Shown: piece by piece, positions 1 through 6,086 of the stretch | Numbering within the stretch: position 1 is the stretch's first letter | Layout of the letters: the number at the start of each line of letters is the position of its first letter | Source: Pseudomonadota bacterium | Lineage (GTDB): Bacteria > Pseudomonadota > Alphaproteobacteria > Caulobacterales > Caulobacteraceae | NCBI GenBank assembly: GCA_023416055.1 | Contig: JAEZIH010000013.1 | Location: 1-11,471, forward strand | DNA length: 11,471 bases | Reading direction: 5' to 3' | Program-made: the position numbers and the translations under genes | Notes under the pieces: model-generated | What the model was told of the DNA's origin: nothing | The model's input: the letters and a program-made list of their open reading frames with translations, nothing else | Database searches by the model: none

Positions 1-399
1 GTCATCCCCGAGGACGAACTGGAGTTCCGCTTCTTCCGCGCCGGCGGCCCGGGCGGGCAGAACGTCAACAAGGTCTCGACCAGCGTCCAGCTGCGCTTCG
101 ACGTCGTGAACTCCCCCTCGCTGAGCGAGCTGGTCAAGGAGAGGCTCCTCAAGCTGGCCGGCAGCCGCGCCACCCAGGCCGGCGAGGTGCTGATCACCGC
201 CGTCCGCTTCCGCACGCAGGAGCGCAACCGCGCCGACGCCGTCGAGCGGCTGCAGGCGCTCGTCGACGAGGCCTCGATCAAGCCGGTCTTCCGCGTCCCG
301 ACCCGCCCCACCCGGGCCTCGAAGCAGCGCCGGCTCGAGAGCAAGGCCAAGCGGTCGGCGATCAAGAGCGGGCGCGGCAAGCCCGGCCTCGGCGACTAG
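1..399 (+). CDS. arfB: Alternative ribosome-rescue factor ArfB (YaeJ), peptidyl-tRNA hydrolase, 5' end cut by window
   Basis: The frame is open from base 1 and ends with TAG at 397-399, giving 132 visible residues. The true start lies upstream; the GTG at 106 falls inside the conserved domain and is not the start. The class I release-factor signature is clear: RAGGPGGQNVNKVST, with the catalytic GGQ at visible residues 18-20 (bases 52-60). The last ~35 residues are Arg/Lys-rich (TRPTRASKQRRLESKAKR). In this family that basic tail enters the empty mRNA channel of a stalled ribosome while GGQ hydrolyses the peptidyl-tRNA in the P site. E. coli ArfB has 140 residues, so only about eight are missing here. 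It lacks the codon-recognition domains of RF1/RF2, which separates it from true release factors. It acts in the cytoplasm on ribosomes. The stop codon is interleaved with that of the converging MFS gene. Confidence 0.94.
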   Translation, partial: VIPEDELEFRFFRAGGPGGQNVNKVSTSVQLRFDVVNSPSLSELVKERLLKLAGSRATQAGEVLITAVRFRTQERNRADAVERLQALVDEASIKPVFRVPTRPTRASKQRRLESKAKRSAIKSGRGKPGLGD

Positions 400-1685
400 T
401 CCAGCCGGTCGGCCTTCCTCAGGCCCGGGAACAGCTTCGCCCAGACCCCCGTCGCCGCCAGCGCGCCGAAGCCGCCGAACACCGCCGCCCCGACCGGCCC
501 GAGGAAGCGCACCGCCACTCCCGAATAGGCCTCGCCCAGCTCGTTCGAGGCCCCGATGAACAGCATCGACACCGAACTGACCCGGCCCCGCATGTGGTCC
601 GGCGTGGCCAGCTGGATCAGGGTCTGGCGGATGTTGACGCTGATCATGTCCGCCGCCCCGCCGACCAGCAGGGCGGCCCCCGACAGCCACACCGACCTGG
701 ACAGGCCGAAGGTCAGGGTGCACAGGCCGAACACCGCCACCGCCGCGAACATCCACCGCCCGCCGCGCCGCACGATCGGAAAGCGGCTCAGATAGACCGC
801 CATCCCCAGGGCCCCGACCCCGAACGAGGCCCTCAGCAGGCCGAAGCCCTCGGGTCCGACATGCAGGATGTCGCGCGCGAAGATCGGAGTCAGCAGCGCC
901 ACCCCCGCGAGCAGCACCACGACCAGGTCCAGCGATATCGCCCCCAGCACGATCTTGGTCCTCCAGACATAGGCCAGCCCCTCCTTCACCGCCTCCAGCG
1001 GCGGCTGCTTGCCCTCGGGATTGCGCGGCTTGCCGCTGGTGCGGATCAGCAGGAAGCAGCCGATTCCGACCATGAACAGCCCCATGGCGCAGGCGTAGGC
1101 CAACGGCACGTTGATCCCCACGATCACCCCGCCCAGCGCCGGTCCGGCGATGGCCCCCGTCTGGAAGGCGATCGACTGGGCCGCGATGGCCGGCGGCAGG
1201 GCCTTTCGTCCCACCACCATCGGCAGGAAGCTCTGGCTGGCCGGCGCCAGGAAGGCCCGCGCCGCCCCGAACAGGGCCGCCACCGCCAGCAGCCCCCACA
1301 GCGGCGGATCGCCGTGGATGGCCATGGCCAGGAAGCCGCCGGCGCAGGAAGCCTCGACCAGGATCGACAGCCACACCGTCCGCTTGCGGTCGCGCCGGTC
1401 CGCCATCGCCCCCGCCGGCAGGGTGAAGGCCAGCAGCGGCAGGAACTGGCACAGGCCGACGAGGCCCAGGTACAGGCTGGCCTGCTCGATCGGATGATCC
1501 CGCCGGGCGATCTCGTAGACCTGCCACAGCAGCGCCGAGGACTGGATTTGAATGCCCAGCACAGCCGTCACCCGCCCCAGCCACAGCAGGCGGAAGTCGC
1601 GGATGCCCCACGGGCTGGCCGGCGCCCCGTCTCCGGGCGGAGACGGAGGAGTCGGCGTGCCGCTGTCGAGGCTCTCGACCGTCAC
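396..1685 (-). CDS. MFS transporter, MFS_3/EntS-like (DHA3-type) putative exporter
   Basis: A 429-residue polytopic membrane protein of usual MFS length. After a Pro-rich hydrophilic N-terminus (about residues 7-25) comes the MFS_3-like start FRLLWLGRVTAVLGIQ, then the MFS motif A loop between TM2 and TM3 as GAMADRRDRKRT (residues 92-103). A GPALGG segment follows in the first half. Successive hydrophobic stretches fit 10-12 membrane helices. Relatives include the enterobactin exporter EntS and macrolide-type efflux proteins, so proton-driven export of a small molecule is likely; the substrate cannot be read from sequence. The start is GTG (1685-1683). It overlaps the TGA of the upstream cupin gene as GTGA, and no convincing Shine-Dalgarno precedes it, so translation is probably coupled to the cupin gene. 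Its TAG stop (398-396) is interleaved with the arfB stop. Family call firm, substrate unknown. Confidence 0.92.
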   Translation of the reverse strand: MTVESLDSGTPTPPSPPGDGAPASPWGIRDFRLLWLGRVTAVLGIQIQSSALLWQVYEIARRDHPIEQASLYLGLVGLCQFLPLLAFTLPAGAMADRRDRKRTVWLSILVEASCAGGFLAMAIHGDPPLWGLLAVAALFGAARAFLAPASQSFLPMVVGRKALPPAIAAQSIAFQTGAIAGPALGGVIVGINVPLAYACAMGLFMVGIGCFLLIRTSGKPRNPEGKQPPLEAVKEGLAYVWRTKIVLGAISLDLVVVLLAGVALLTPIFARDILHVGPEGFGLLRASFGVGALGMAVYLSRFPIVRRGGRWMFAAVAVFGLCTLTFGLSRSVWLSGAALLVGGAADMISVNIRQTLIQLATPDHMRGRVSSVSMLFIGASNELGEAYSGVAVRFLGPVGAAVFGGFGALAATGVWAKLFPGLRKADRLD

Positions 1686-2152
1686 GTGCGCCGGTCGGTC
1701 TTCGGATACGGGGTCCCGTCCCGATGGAAATAGCCGCCCGGCCTGAACACCATGTCGATATCCGGATAGTCGCCGCTGTCGCCGCCGGGCGTCCGCGTCC
1801 CGACCTCAAGCAGAACGGCCTCGGCCCCCGACCGGTTCTCCAGCTTGTGCCCGTTGGCCACGCCGGCCTTGAACCCGGCGCAGTCCCCGGCCCTCAGCAC
1901 GGTCTCCCCGTCGTCCTCGACCAGCACCACCTCGCCCTCCAGCACCCAGACGAACTCGTCCTCGCCCTCGTGCCAGTGCCTCTGGCTGGACCAGGCGCCC
2001 GCCGGCAGGCGCAGCAGGTTGACCCCGAACTGGCTCAGCCCGACCGCGTCGCCCAGCCGCCACCGCCGCCGCGGCTTGCAGGGACCCGCGAATTCCTCGG
2101 GATAGGCCGTGCCGTGGCCGGTCGGCGCATTGTCGATGTCGATCTTCGGCAT
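1682..2152 (-). CDS. Cupin-domain protein (single small beta-barrel, COG3837-like)
   Basis: A 156-residue protein from the ATG at 2152. The same frame runs up to a TTG at 2194, but that would add an unlikely 14-residue leader and almost reach dapE, so the ATG is preferred. Cupin motif 1 is complete: HWHEGEDEFVWVLEG, with His59, His61, Glu66 and Gly73. Motif 2 is GDCAGFKAGVANGHKLEN, with Gly89, His102 and Asn106; the usual Pro is Ala. The His/His/Glu/His set normally holds one divalent metal. The C-terminus (YPDIDMVFRPGG...DGTPYP) resembles the uncharacterised COG3837 cupins. No signal peptide, so cytoplasmic. Such proteins may be isomerases, dioxygenases or small-molecule binding proteins; the reaction cannot be told. 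It is the first gene of a two-gene operon with the MFS exporter, which suggests that both handle the same compound (inference). Confidence 0.9.
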   Translation of the reverse strand: MPKIDIDNAPTGHGTAYPEEFAGPCKPRRRWRLGDAVGLSQFGVNLLRLPAGAWSSQRHWHEGEDEFVWVLEGEVVLVEDDGETVLRAGDCAGFKAGVANGHKLENRSGAEAVLLEVGTRTPGGDSGDYPDIDMVFRPGGYFHRDGTPYPKTDRRT

Positions 2153-2200
2153 GGCTCGCAGCCTATTCCCGAACTCCGGAACCCCGTAAAGCAAGGTTGC
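2153..2200. promoter_or_regulatory. Divergent intergenic region between the cupin-MFS operon and dapE
   Basis: These 48 bases separate the cupin ATG (2152, leftward) from the dapE ATG (2201, rightward), so promoters for both directions should lie here or reach into the coding ends. I cannot pick a convincing -35/-10 pair on either strand. A weak Shine-Dalgarno AAGG (2193-2196) stands 4 bases before the dapE start. A TCCGGA palindrome (2175-2180) is too short to call an operator. Confidence 0.4.
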
Positions 2201-3379
2201 ATGAGCCCCGCATCAACTCCGGTTATCGATCCTGTCGAGCTGACCCGCGACCTGATCCGCCGCCCCTCGGTCACCCCGGCCGATGAAGGCGCGATGGACA
2301 TCGTCGAACGCGTCCTGACCGGCCTCGGCTTCCACTGCCGGCGGATGCCCTTCGAGGGCATCGAGAACCTCTACGCCAGACGCGGGACGGCCTCGCCGAA
2401 TCTCTGCTTCGCCGGCCACACCGACGTGGTGCCGACCGGCGCCGCCGAGGCATGGTCCGCCGCCCCCTTCGACGCCGAGGTGCGCGACGGCGTCCTCTAC
2501 GGCCGCGGGGCCGTCGACATGAAGGGCGGCATCGCCGCCTGGATCGCCGCCGTTTCCCGCGCGCTGGCCGAGGGCGACGTCCCCGGCTCGCTCAGCTTCC
2601 TGATCACCGGCGACGAGGAAGGCCCGGCCCTGCACGGCACGAAGAAGGTAGTCGAGGCCCTGATGGCCGAGGGCGAGGTCATCGACGCCTGCATCGTCGG
2701 CGAGCCCTCCTCCCAGCACGCCCTCGGCGACATGATCAAGATCGGCCGCCGCGGCTCGCTGAACAGCTGGATCACCGTCCACGGCAAGCAGGGCCACGTC
2801 GCCTATCCCGACCGCGCCGCCAACCCCGCCCCGGTCATCGCGCGCCTGCTGGCCCGGCTGGCCGAGCACCGGCTGGACGACGGCTACGAGGCCTTCCAGC
2901 CCTCGAACCTCGAGATCACCACCATCGACGTCGGCAACCCCGCCAGCAACGTCATCCCCGCCGAGGCGCGGGCCCGCCTGAACATCCGCTTCAACCCCAA
3001 CCACACCGGCGACAGCCTGATCGCCTGGCTCAATGCCATGGCCGGCGAAGCCCAGGCCGAGAGCGGTCTGCGCATCGAACTGGAGCACCTCTGTTCGGGC
3101 AACGCCTTCCTGACCGAGGCCGGCCCCTTCGTCACCGGCGTGCAGGACGCGGTCGAGGCCGTCACCGGCCGTCGGCCCGAGGCCTCGACCACCGGCGGCA
3201 CCTCGGACGCCCGCTTCATCCGCGCCATGGCCCCGGTGCTGGAGCTCGGCCTCGTCGGCCAGACCATGCACCAGATCGACGAACGCGCCCCCGTCGCCGA
3301 GATCGAGGCCCTGGCCGAGGTCTACCGCCGGGTCATCGAGACCTTCTTCATGGCCGCTCGAGGAACCGCAGCGCCGTAA
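2201..3379 (+). CDS. dapE: Succinyl-diaminopimelate desuccinylase DapE
   Basis: Hydrolyses N-succinyl-L,L-2,6-diaminopimelate to succinate and L,L-diaminopimelate, in the succinylase branch that supplies DAP for peptidoglycan and lysine. It has 392 residues, near family length, and is cytoplasmic with no signal peptide. The di-zinc M20 site is complete: CFAGHTDVVPTG (His73, Asp75), GRGAVDMKGG (bridging Asp106), TGDEEGP (catalytic Glu139, ligand Glu140), GEPS (Glu168) and TMHQIDERAPV (His357). The DapE-specific LGDMIKIGRRGSLN and STTGGTSDARF blocks separate it from ArgE and carboxypeptidase G2 relatives. The ATG at 2201 starts MSPASTP just ahead of the conserved helix; the frame continues upstream, but only as antisense to the cupin gene. 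The last ten residues lie in a 32-bp tail-to-tail overlap with another M20 gene. No other lysine-pathway gene is in the window. Confidence 0.98.
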   Translation: MSPASTPVIDPVELTRDLIRRPSVTPADEGAMDIVERVLTGLGFHCRRMPFEGIENLYARRGTASPNLCFAGHTDVVPTGAAEAWSAAPFDAEVRDGVLYGRGAVDMKGGIAAWIAAVSRALAEGDVPGSLSFLITGDEEGPALHGTKKVVEALMAEGEVIDACIVGEPSSQHALGDMIKIGRRGSLNSWITVHGKQGHVAYPDRAANPAPVIARLLARLAEHRLDDGYEAFQPSNLEITTIDVGNPASNVIPAEARARLNIRFNPNHTGDSLIAWLNAMAGEAQAESGLRIELEHLCSGNAFLTEAGPFVTGVQDAVEAVTGRRPEASTTGGTSDARFIRAMAPVLELGLVGQTMHQIDERAPVAEIEALAEVYRRVIETFFMAARGTAAP

Positions 3380-4658
3380 GCACGTGCGCCTTCACCCCGA
3401 CCGGCAGCACCGCCTCGTTGACGTCGAAGGCCGGCGAATGGTTCGGCGGGGACGTCGCGGGATCGACCCCGTCCGCGCTGGCCCCGAGGTGGTAGAAGAC
3501 GCCCGGCACCTCGCGTGACAGGTAACTGAAGTCCTCCGCCACCGTGGTCGGCGGCGCGCCGGCGTCCACCCGGCCCTCGCCCGCGGCCTCCTCCAGCACC
3601 GGCTTCAGCCACGCCGACAGGGCCTCGTCGTTGAACACCAGGGCCGCATTCTGCCGCACCCCGAACTCCGCCGTCGCCCCGTAGGTCTCGGCCACGTTGC
3701 CGACCGCGATCTCGGCCCGCCGCACCAGATCGTCCCGCTGCGCCACATCGAAGGTGCGCAGCGTCCCCGACAGCACCGCCCGGTCCGGAATGATGTTGTA
3801 GCGCACCCCCGCATCCACCGTGGCGATGGTGAACACCGTCGGCGTGGTCGTCGGATCGACGGTGCGGGCGGTCAGGTTGTTGATCGTCTGGATCACGTCC
3901 GCCGAGGCGGCGATGACGTCCACGCCCTTCCACGGCCACGCCCCGTGCGTCTGGCGTCCGTTCAAAACGATGTCGACCCGGTCCGACGCCGCCATGAAGC
4001 CGCGCGGCCGGTACCACAACTTGCCCGGCTCGCCCGGCACCACGTGCAGCCCGAAGATAGCCTCCGGCCGTGGATCGGAGAGCGCGCCTTCCTCTATCAT
4101 CAGCGCCGCCCCGCCCTTGGGTTCGCCCGGAGGCGCCCCCTCCTCGGCCGGCTGGAAGACGAAGACGATCGTGCCGGCGATCTGGTCCTTCATGCCGGCC
4201 AGCACCTCGGCGGCGCCCATCAGCATGGCGATGTGGGCGTCGTGGCCGCAGGCGTGGGCCACCGGCACGGTCTGGTCCATGTAGGTCCCCGTGGCGGTCG
4301 AGGCGAAGGGAAGACCCGTCGCCTCCAGAACCGGCAGGGCGTCCATGTCGGCGCGCAAGGCTACCGTCCGGCCGGGCCGCCCCCCGCGCAAGATTCCAAC
4401 GACCCCCGTCTTGCCGACGCCGATGCGCACCTCCAGGCCCAGCGCGCGGAGGTGGTCGGCGACAACGCCGGCCGTCCGCGTTTCATGGAAGCCCAGCTCG
4501 GGATTGGCGTGCAGGTCGCGCCGCCATTCCACCACCCGGGGCATGACCTCCCCGACGGCCGCCTCGACCCTGTCGCGAGGTACCTGTGCTGCGGACGCCC
4601 CGGCCATGGCGACGACAAGCGTCGCCGCGCAGGCGCCCAGCGGACGGCGGATGGGCAT
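3348..4658 (-). CDS. Exported M20-family amidohydrolase (HipO/AmhX/IAA-amino-acid-hydrolase type)
   Basis: A 436-residue metal-dependent amidohydrolase that likely cleaves N-acyl or N-aryl amino acid amides or a small dipeptide. An N-terminal signal peptide is clear: MPIRRPLG, a hydrophobic core (about residues 9-20) and an A-S-A-A cleavage area near residues 21-24. No lipobox Cys is placed for lipidation, so the mature enzyme should be periplasmic. Family motifs are RRDLHANPELGFHE (46-59), RADMDALPV (102-110), HACGHDAH (Cys137 and His139 as metal ligands), QPAEEG (Glu172/Glu173), FGLHV (His205) and NHSPAF (His407). All expected ligands are present. The ATG at 4658 has a strong GGGGAG Shine-Dalgarno eight bases upstream. 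It stands alone on its strand, divergent from an MFS gene and convergent with dapE. The natural substrate is not readable; hippurate, indole-acetyl-amino-acid and N-acetyl-amino-acid hydrolases all belong to this group. Confidence 0.94.
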   Translation of the reverse strand: MPIRRPLGACAATLVVAMAGASAAQVPRDRVEAAVGEVMPRVVEWRRDLHANPELGFHETRTAGVVADHLRALGLEVRIGVGKTGVVGILRGGRPGRTVALRADMDALPVLEATGLPFASTATGTYMDQTVPVAHACGHDAHIAMLMGAAEVLAGMKDQIAGTIVFVFQPAEEGAPPGEPKGGAALMIEEGALSDPRPEAIFGLHVVPGEPGKLWYRPRGFMAASDRVDIVLNGRQTHGAWPWKGVDVIAASADVIQTINNLTARTVDPTTTPTVFTIATVDAGVRYNIIPDRAVLSGTLRTFDVAQRDDLVRRAEIAVGNVAETYGATAEFGVRQNAALVFNDEALSAWLKPVLEEAAGEGRVDAGAPPTTVAEDFSYLSREVPGVFYHLGASADGVDPATSPPNHSPAFDVNEAVLPVGVKAHVLTALRFLERP

Positions 4659-4666
4659 GACGGCGT

Positions 4667-4672
4667 CTCCCC
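4667..4672 (-). promoter_or_regulatory. Strong Shine-Dalgarno of the M20 amidohydrolase gene
   Basis: Read on the minus strand the bases are GGGGAG, ending eight bases before the ATG at 4658-4656. This is among the clearest ribosome binding sites in the window. It fixes the start that gives a full signal peptide. Confidence 0.7.
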
Positions 4673-4691
4673 GGCTTGAAGCGCAACCGTC

Positions 4692-4712
4692 GCGGAGGCG
4701 AAGCGCTTCCGC
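4692..4712 (+). repeat. Inverted repeat / hairpin in the divergent gap
   Basis: Left arm GCGGAGGCG (4692-4700), loop AAG, right arm CGCTTCCGC (4704-4712). As plus-strand RNA it pairs over nine positions, one of them a G-U wobble. On the minus strand the same position is a C-A mismatch, so the structure favours the rightward (MFS) transcript. No U-tract follows, so it is not an intrinsic terminator. It may be a 5'-UTR structure, an operator dyad, or chance in GC-rich DNA. Confidence 0.45.
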
Positions 4713-4741
4713 AAGACCCCGCCTCGGCCTAGGGTCGTTTC

Positions 4742-6043
4742 GTGAACCTTCGCTCGCCCGCCTTCGCCATCCTCTTCGCGGTCAGCCTGATCGCCGCGGC
4801 CGGCAACATGGCCCTGCAGTCGGTGTTGCCCGCCATCGGCCGCCAGTTCGGCCTGCGGGACACCCTGGTGTCGGCCGCCTTCGCCATCTCGGCCCTGATG
4901 TGGACCCTGACCTCGCCCTACTGGGCCAGATTGTCGGACCGGCTGGGCCGCAAGAAGGTGATCATGATCGGCCTGTCCGGTTTCGTCGCCTCCATCGGCG
5001 GCTTCGGCCTGGCGACCACCGCAGGCTTGCAGCTGTGGCTCGCGCCGATGCTCGCCTTCACCCTGATGGCGGTGGCCCGGACCATCTACGGCGTGTTCGG
5101 CTCGGCCTCTCCGATCGCCGCCCAGGCCTATGTCGCCGACCGCACCACGGCCGGTCAGCGCACCCAGGCCATGTCGCTGCTCGCATCGGCCCAGGGGCTG
5201 GGCACGGTGATCGGCCCCGCCATCGCGCCCTTCTTCATCCTGCCCCTGGTCGGCCTGGCCGGGCCGATGTACGCCTTCGCCCTGTTCGGGGCGGTCGTTC
5301 TCTGGGTCGTCTGGCGTCACCTGCCCAGCGGCGACGTCGTCCGCCAGCCCGCGCCGGGCCGCCATCAGGAAGACGTCGGCAAGGGGCTGTGGAAGGACCC
5401 GCGGGTGCGGGATTACCTGCTCTACGGCCTGCTGGTCACCGGTGCCCAGGCCGTGAACATCTCGGTGCTCGGCTTCCATATCATCGACGAGATGGCGGCC
5501 ACGGGCTCGACGGTGCTGGAGGCCCAGCCCTTCATCGGGATCGCCATGCTGGCCGGGGCCGCGGCGACCCTGATGGCCCAGTGGGGCCTGATCCCGCTGC
5601 TTCGCCTGCAGGCCGCGGACCTGATGCGCTGGGGCGCGGGTCTCGCTCTCGCTGGCAATGTCCTGACCATTGCTGCGCCGGGCTACTACGGAGTGGTGAT
5701 CGGCTACGCCGTCATCTCCCTGGGCGTCGGCTTCGCCCGCCCCGGTTTCACGGCCGGCTCCTCCCTGTCCGTCGGGCCGCATGAGCAGGGCGCCGTGGCC
5801 GGGCTGATGATGTCGCTGGCAGGCCTCAGCTTCCTCGGCCCGCCAGTTGCCGGGGTCGCCCTGTACGAAATGGGCGAGGCGGCGCCCTTCGTCGCCAACA
5901 TCCTGCTGCTCAGCCTGGCCGTGGTGCTGTGCTTCGCCAGCGCCCGGCTGCGGCTTGGTCCGCCCGACCTGCCTGACCGGGATGAGACCCCCTCGCCCGA
6001 GACCCCGCCGGCCTCGCAGCCGGGACCCGAGGGCGGGCGCTAG
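4742..6043 (+). CDS. MFS transporter, DHA1/TetA-like putative efflux protein
   Basis: A 433-residue polytopic inner-membrane protein. The N-terminal half opens with a long hydrophobic helix (about residues 6-24). MFS motif A then follows in the TM2-TM3 loop as ARLSDRLGRKKV (about 62-73), and later GLGTVIGPAIAP resembles the antiporter motif C region in TM5, a feature of drug/proton antiporters. A central hydrophilic loop (PSGDVVRQPAPGRHQED) divides two six-helix halves. The C-terminal ~30 residues are a Pro/Glu-rich hydrophilic tail (PDLPDRDETPSPETPPASQP). Export of a small molecule is the likely role; the substrate is unknown. The start is GTG (4742), with AGGG seven bases upstream; no upstream alternative gives a better N-terminus. 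It is divergent from the secreted amidohydrolase and 43 bp upstream of the SRPBCC gene on the same strand, possibly co-transcribed with it. Confidence 0.92.
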   Translation: MNLRSPAFAILFAVSLIAAAGNMALQSVLPAIGRQFGLRDTLVSAAFAISALMWTLTSPYWARLSDRLGRKKVIMIGLSGFVASIGGFGLATTAGLQLWLAPMLAFTLMAVARTIYGVFGSASPIAAQAYVADRTTAGQRTQAMSLLASAQGLGTVIGPAIAPFFILPLVGLAGPMYAFALFGAVVLWVVWRHLPSGDVVRQPAPGRHQEDVGKGLWKDPRVRDYLLYGLLVTGAQAVNISVLGFHIIDEMAATGSTVLEAQPFIGIAMLAGAAATLMAQWGLIPLLRLQAADLMRWGAGLALAGNVLTIAAPGYYGVVIGYAVISLGVGFARPGFTAGSSLSVGPHEQGAVAGLMMSLAGLSFLGPPVAGVALYEMGEAAPFVANILLLSLAVVLCFASARLRLGPPDLPDRDETPSPETPPASQPGPEGGR

Positions 6044-6045
6044 GG

Positions 6046-6080
6046 CCGTCTTTTCAGCGCCTGAAAGCCGTGCCAGACGG
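6046..6080 (+). repeat. Nested inverted repeat before the SRPBCC gene, touching its ribosome binding site
   Basis: Outer arms CCGTCT (6046-6051) and AGACGG (6075-6080) enclose a perfect inner hairpin TTTCAG-CGC-CTGAAA (6052-6066). Together they can fold into a 12-bp stem with an eight-base bulge on the 3' side. The last two bases of the outer right arm are the first two of the GGAAG Shine-Dalgarno (6079-6083) of the gene starting at 6087. No T-run follows, so a classical terminator for the MFS gene is unlikely. An RNA structure that tunes translation, or an operator, is possible. Confidence 0.45.
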
Positions 6081-6086
6081 AAGCCC

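Larger units (their letters stand above)
4659..4741. promoter_or_regulatory. Divergent intergenic region between the amidohydrolase and the MFS transporter
   Basis: This 83-bp region is the longest non-coding stretch in the window. It must hold the promoters for both flanking genes. It contains the amidohydrolase Shine-Dalgarno (4667-4672), a GC-rich hairpin (4692-4712) and AGGG at 4731-4734, seven bases before the GTG start of the MFS gene. I could not identify confident -35/-10 boxes. Confidence 0.5.

Noticed and set aside
594..1733. 379-codon open frame on the plus strand opposite the first MFS gene
   Set aside because: Gln/Arg/His-rich antisense shadow without family features; the minus-strand frame has MFS motifs and a coupled start.
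2153..2194. TTG start giving a 170-residue cupin
   Set aside because: The added 14 residues are not typical, the ATG at 2152 is the better start codon, and the longer form would leave only six bases to dapE.
1724..2200. Possible N-terminal extension of dapE, since its frame is open far upstream
   Set aside because: The added part is antisense to the cupin gene, Pro/Gln/Arg/His-rich and absent from DapE; the ATG at 2201 gives normal family length.
2191..2200. Small dyad GCAA-GG-TTGC just before dapE
   Set aside because: Four-base arms with a two-base spacer occur by chance too often to support an operator call.
2213..3271. 352-codon minus-strand frame opposite dapE
   Set aside because: Gly/Ala/Asp/Val-rich shadow; dapE is unmistakable in this interval.
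6052..6066. TTTCAG-CGC-CTGAAA hairpin as an intrinsic terminator of the MFS gene
   Set aside because: It is followed by GCCGTGCC and not a T-run, and the stem is AT-rich, unlike typical intrinsic terminators; kept only as part of a nested repeat.
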